Positions 63,958 through 64,000 of a stretch of DNA of 64,000 nt are shown here, piece by piece; positions within the stretch are counted from its first letter, which is position 1, and every line of letters starts with the position of its first letter. The notes beneath the pieces are model-generated. The model searched no databases. It was not told the DNA's origin and saw only the letters and a list, made by a program, of their open reading frames with translations. The stretch is from Vibrio sp. RE86 (lineage in GTDB: Bacteria > Pseudomonadota > Gammaproteobacteria > Enterobacterales > Vibrionaceae). A program made the position numbers and the translations under genes. The stretch lies in NCBI RefSeq assembly GCF_013114545.1, contig NZ_VTXI01000002.1, forward strand, positions 248,001 through 312,000, read 5' to 3'.

Positions 63958-64000
63958 CCTCGCATCTAGAGTTTCGCTCAACCTTAAACTGTCTACCTTG

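Noticed and set aside
1..64000. CRISPR array, tRNA, rRNA, insertion sequence or prophage
   Set aside because: No regularly spaced repeats, no RNA-gene consensus and no intact transposase or phage gene were seen on either strand.

Overview
The window looks like part of a Vibrio genome, probably the second chromosome. This rests on the content: a VpsT-type biofilm regulator, a glyA/gcvH/gcvP locus divergent from an XRE-cupin regulator and gcvT, a complete rbsDACBKR operon, a CheV, GlyGly-CTERM trypsin-like proteases, and several small Vibrio-type proteins (DUF3012, DUF3024). The genus is an inference from gene content and protein resemblance; no rRNA, tRNA, CRISPR array, intact mobile element or replication origin was found.

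Layout. 1-2.2 kb: the 3' end of an unknown gene and an unrecognised multi-spanning membrane protein. 2.3-9.8 kb: a copper/silver efflux operon under a MerR/CueR-type promoter (exported His/Cys-rich peptide, CusC, CusB carrying two C-terminal CusF domains, CusA, and a Met/His-rich cupredoxin). 9.85-23.9 kb: a complete aerobactin locus: iucABCD-iutA, a hydroxamate-type ABC importer, an MFS protein that is a candidate exporter, and an FhuF-like ferric-siderophore reductase, with Fur-box palindromes. 24-26.2 kb: a possible integrase remnant, a CoiA-like nuclease with a long coiled coil, and a small basic protein. 26.3-33.4 kb: glycine cleavage system and serine hydroxymethyltransferase, with an XRE-cupin regulator and an 18-bp shared operator. 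33.5-35.6 kb: two secreted trypsin-like proteases. 35.7-36.7 kb: VpsT-like regulator and a duplicated DUF3012 lipoprotein. 36.8-43 kb: ribose uptake and kinase operon with two perfect LacI-family operators and a CRP-like site. 43-50.8 kb: signalling block (TPR-GGDEF, REC/HD-GYP, histidine kinase, periplasmic binding protein, CheV). 50.9-55.4 kb: DEAD-box helicase with an Arg/Gly-rich tail and RNase II. 55.6-57.5 kb: AraC regulator plus AzlC/AzlD exporter. 57.6-62.2 kb: a compact five-gene operon (PF10014-type 2OG-Fe dioxygenase, EamA exporter, plant-type ferredoxin, membrane di-iron desaturase, IlvA-like threonine dehydratase), followed by a convergent LysR gene. 63.2-64 kb: DUF3024 protein, a possible 29-residue ORF and a plus-strand terminator with no recognised gene.

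How the genes work together. The copper operon would collect periplasmic metal on the cupredoxin and CusF domains and extrude it through CusCBA. The aerobactin locus covers synthesis, export, uptake and iron release, controlled by Fur. The five-gene operon at 57.7-62.2 kb is the best candidate for an undescribed pathway: two different oxygenase types, a dedicated electron donor, two amino-acid exporter systems nearby and a second copy-type IlvA suggest production, export and self-tolerance of a modified, isoleucine-related amino acid. That function is inferred, not shown. The 43-49.7 kb block suggests that a periplasmic ligand is sensed and turned into a change in cyclic di-GMP.
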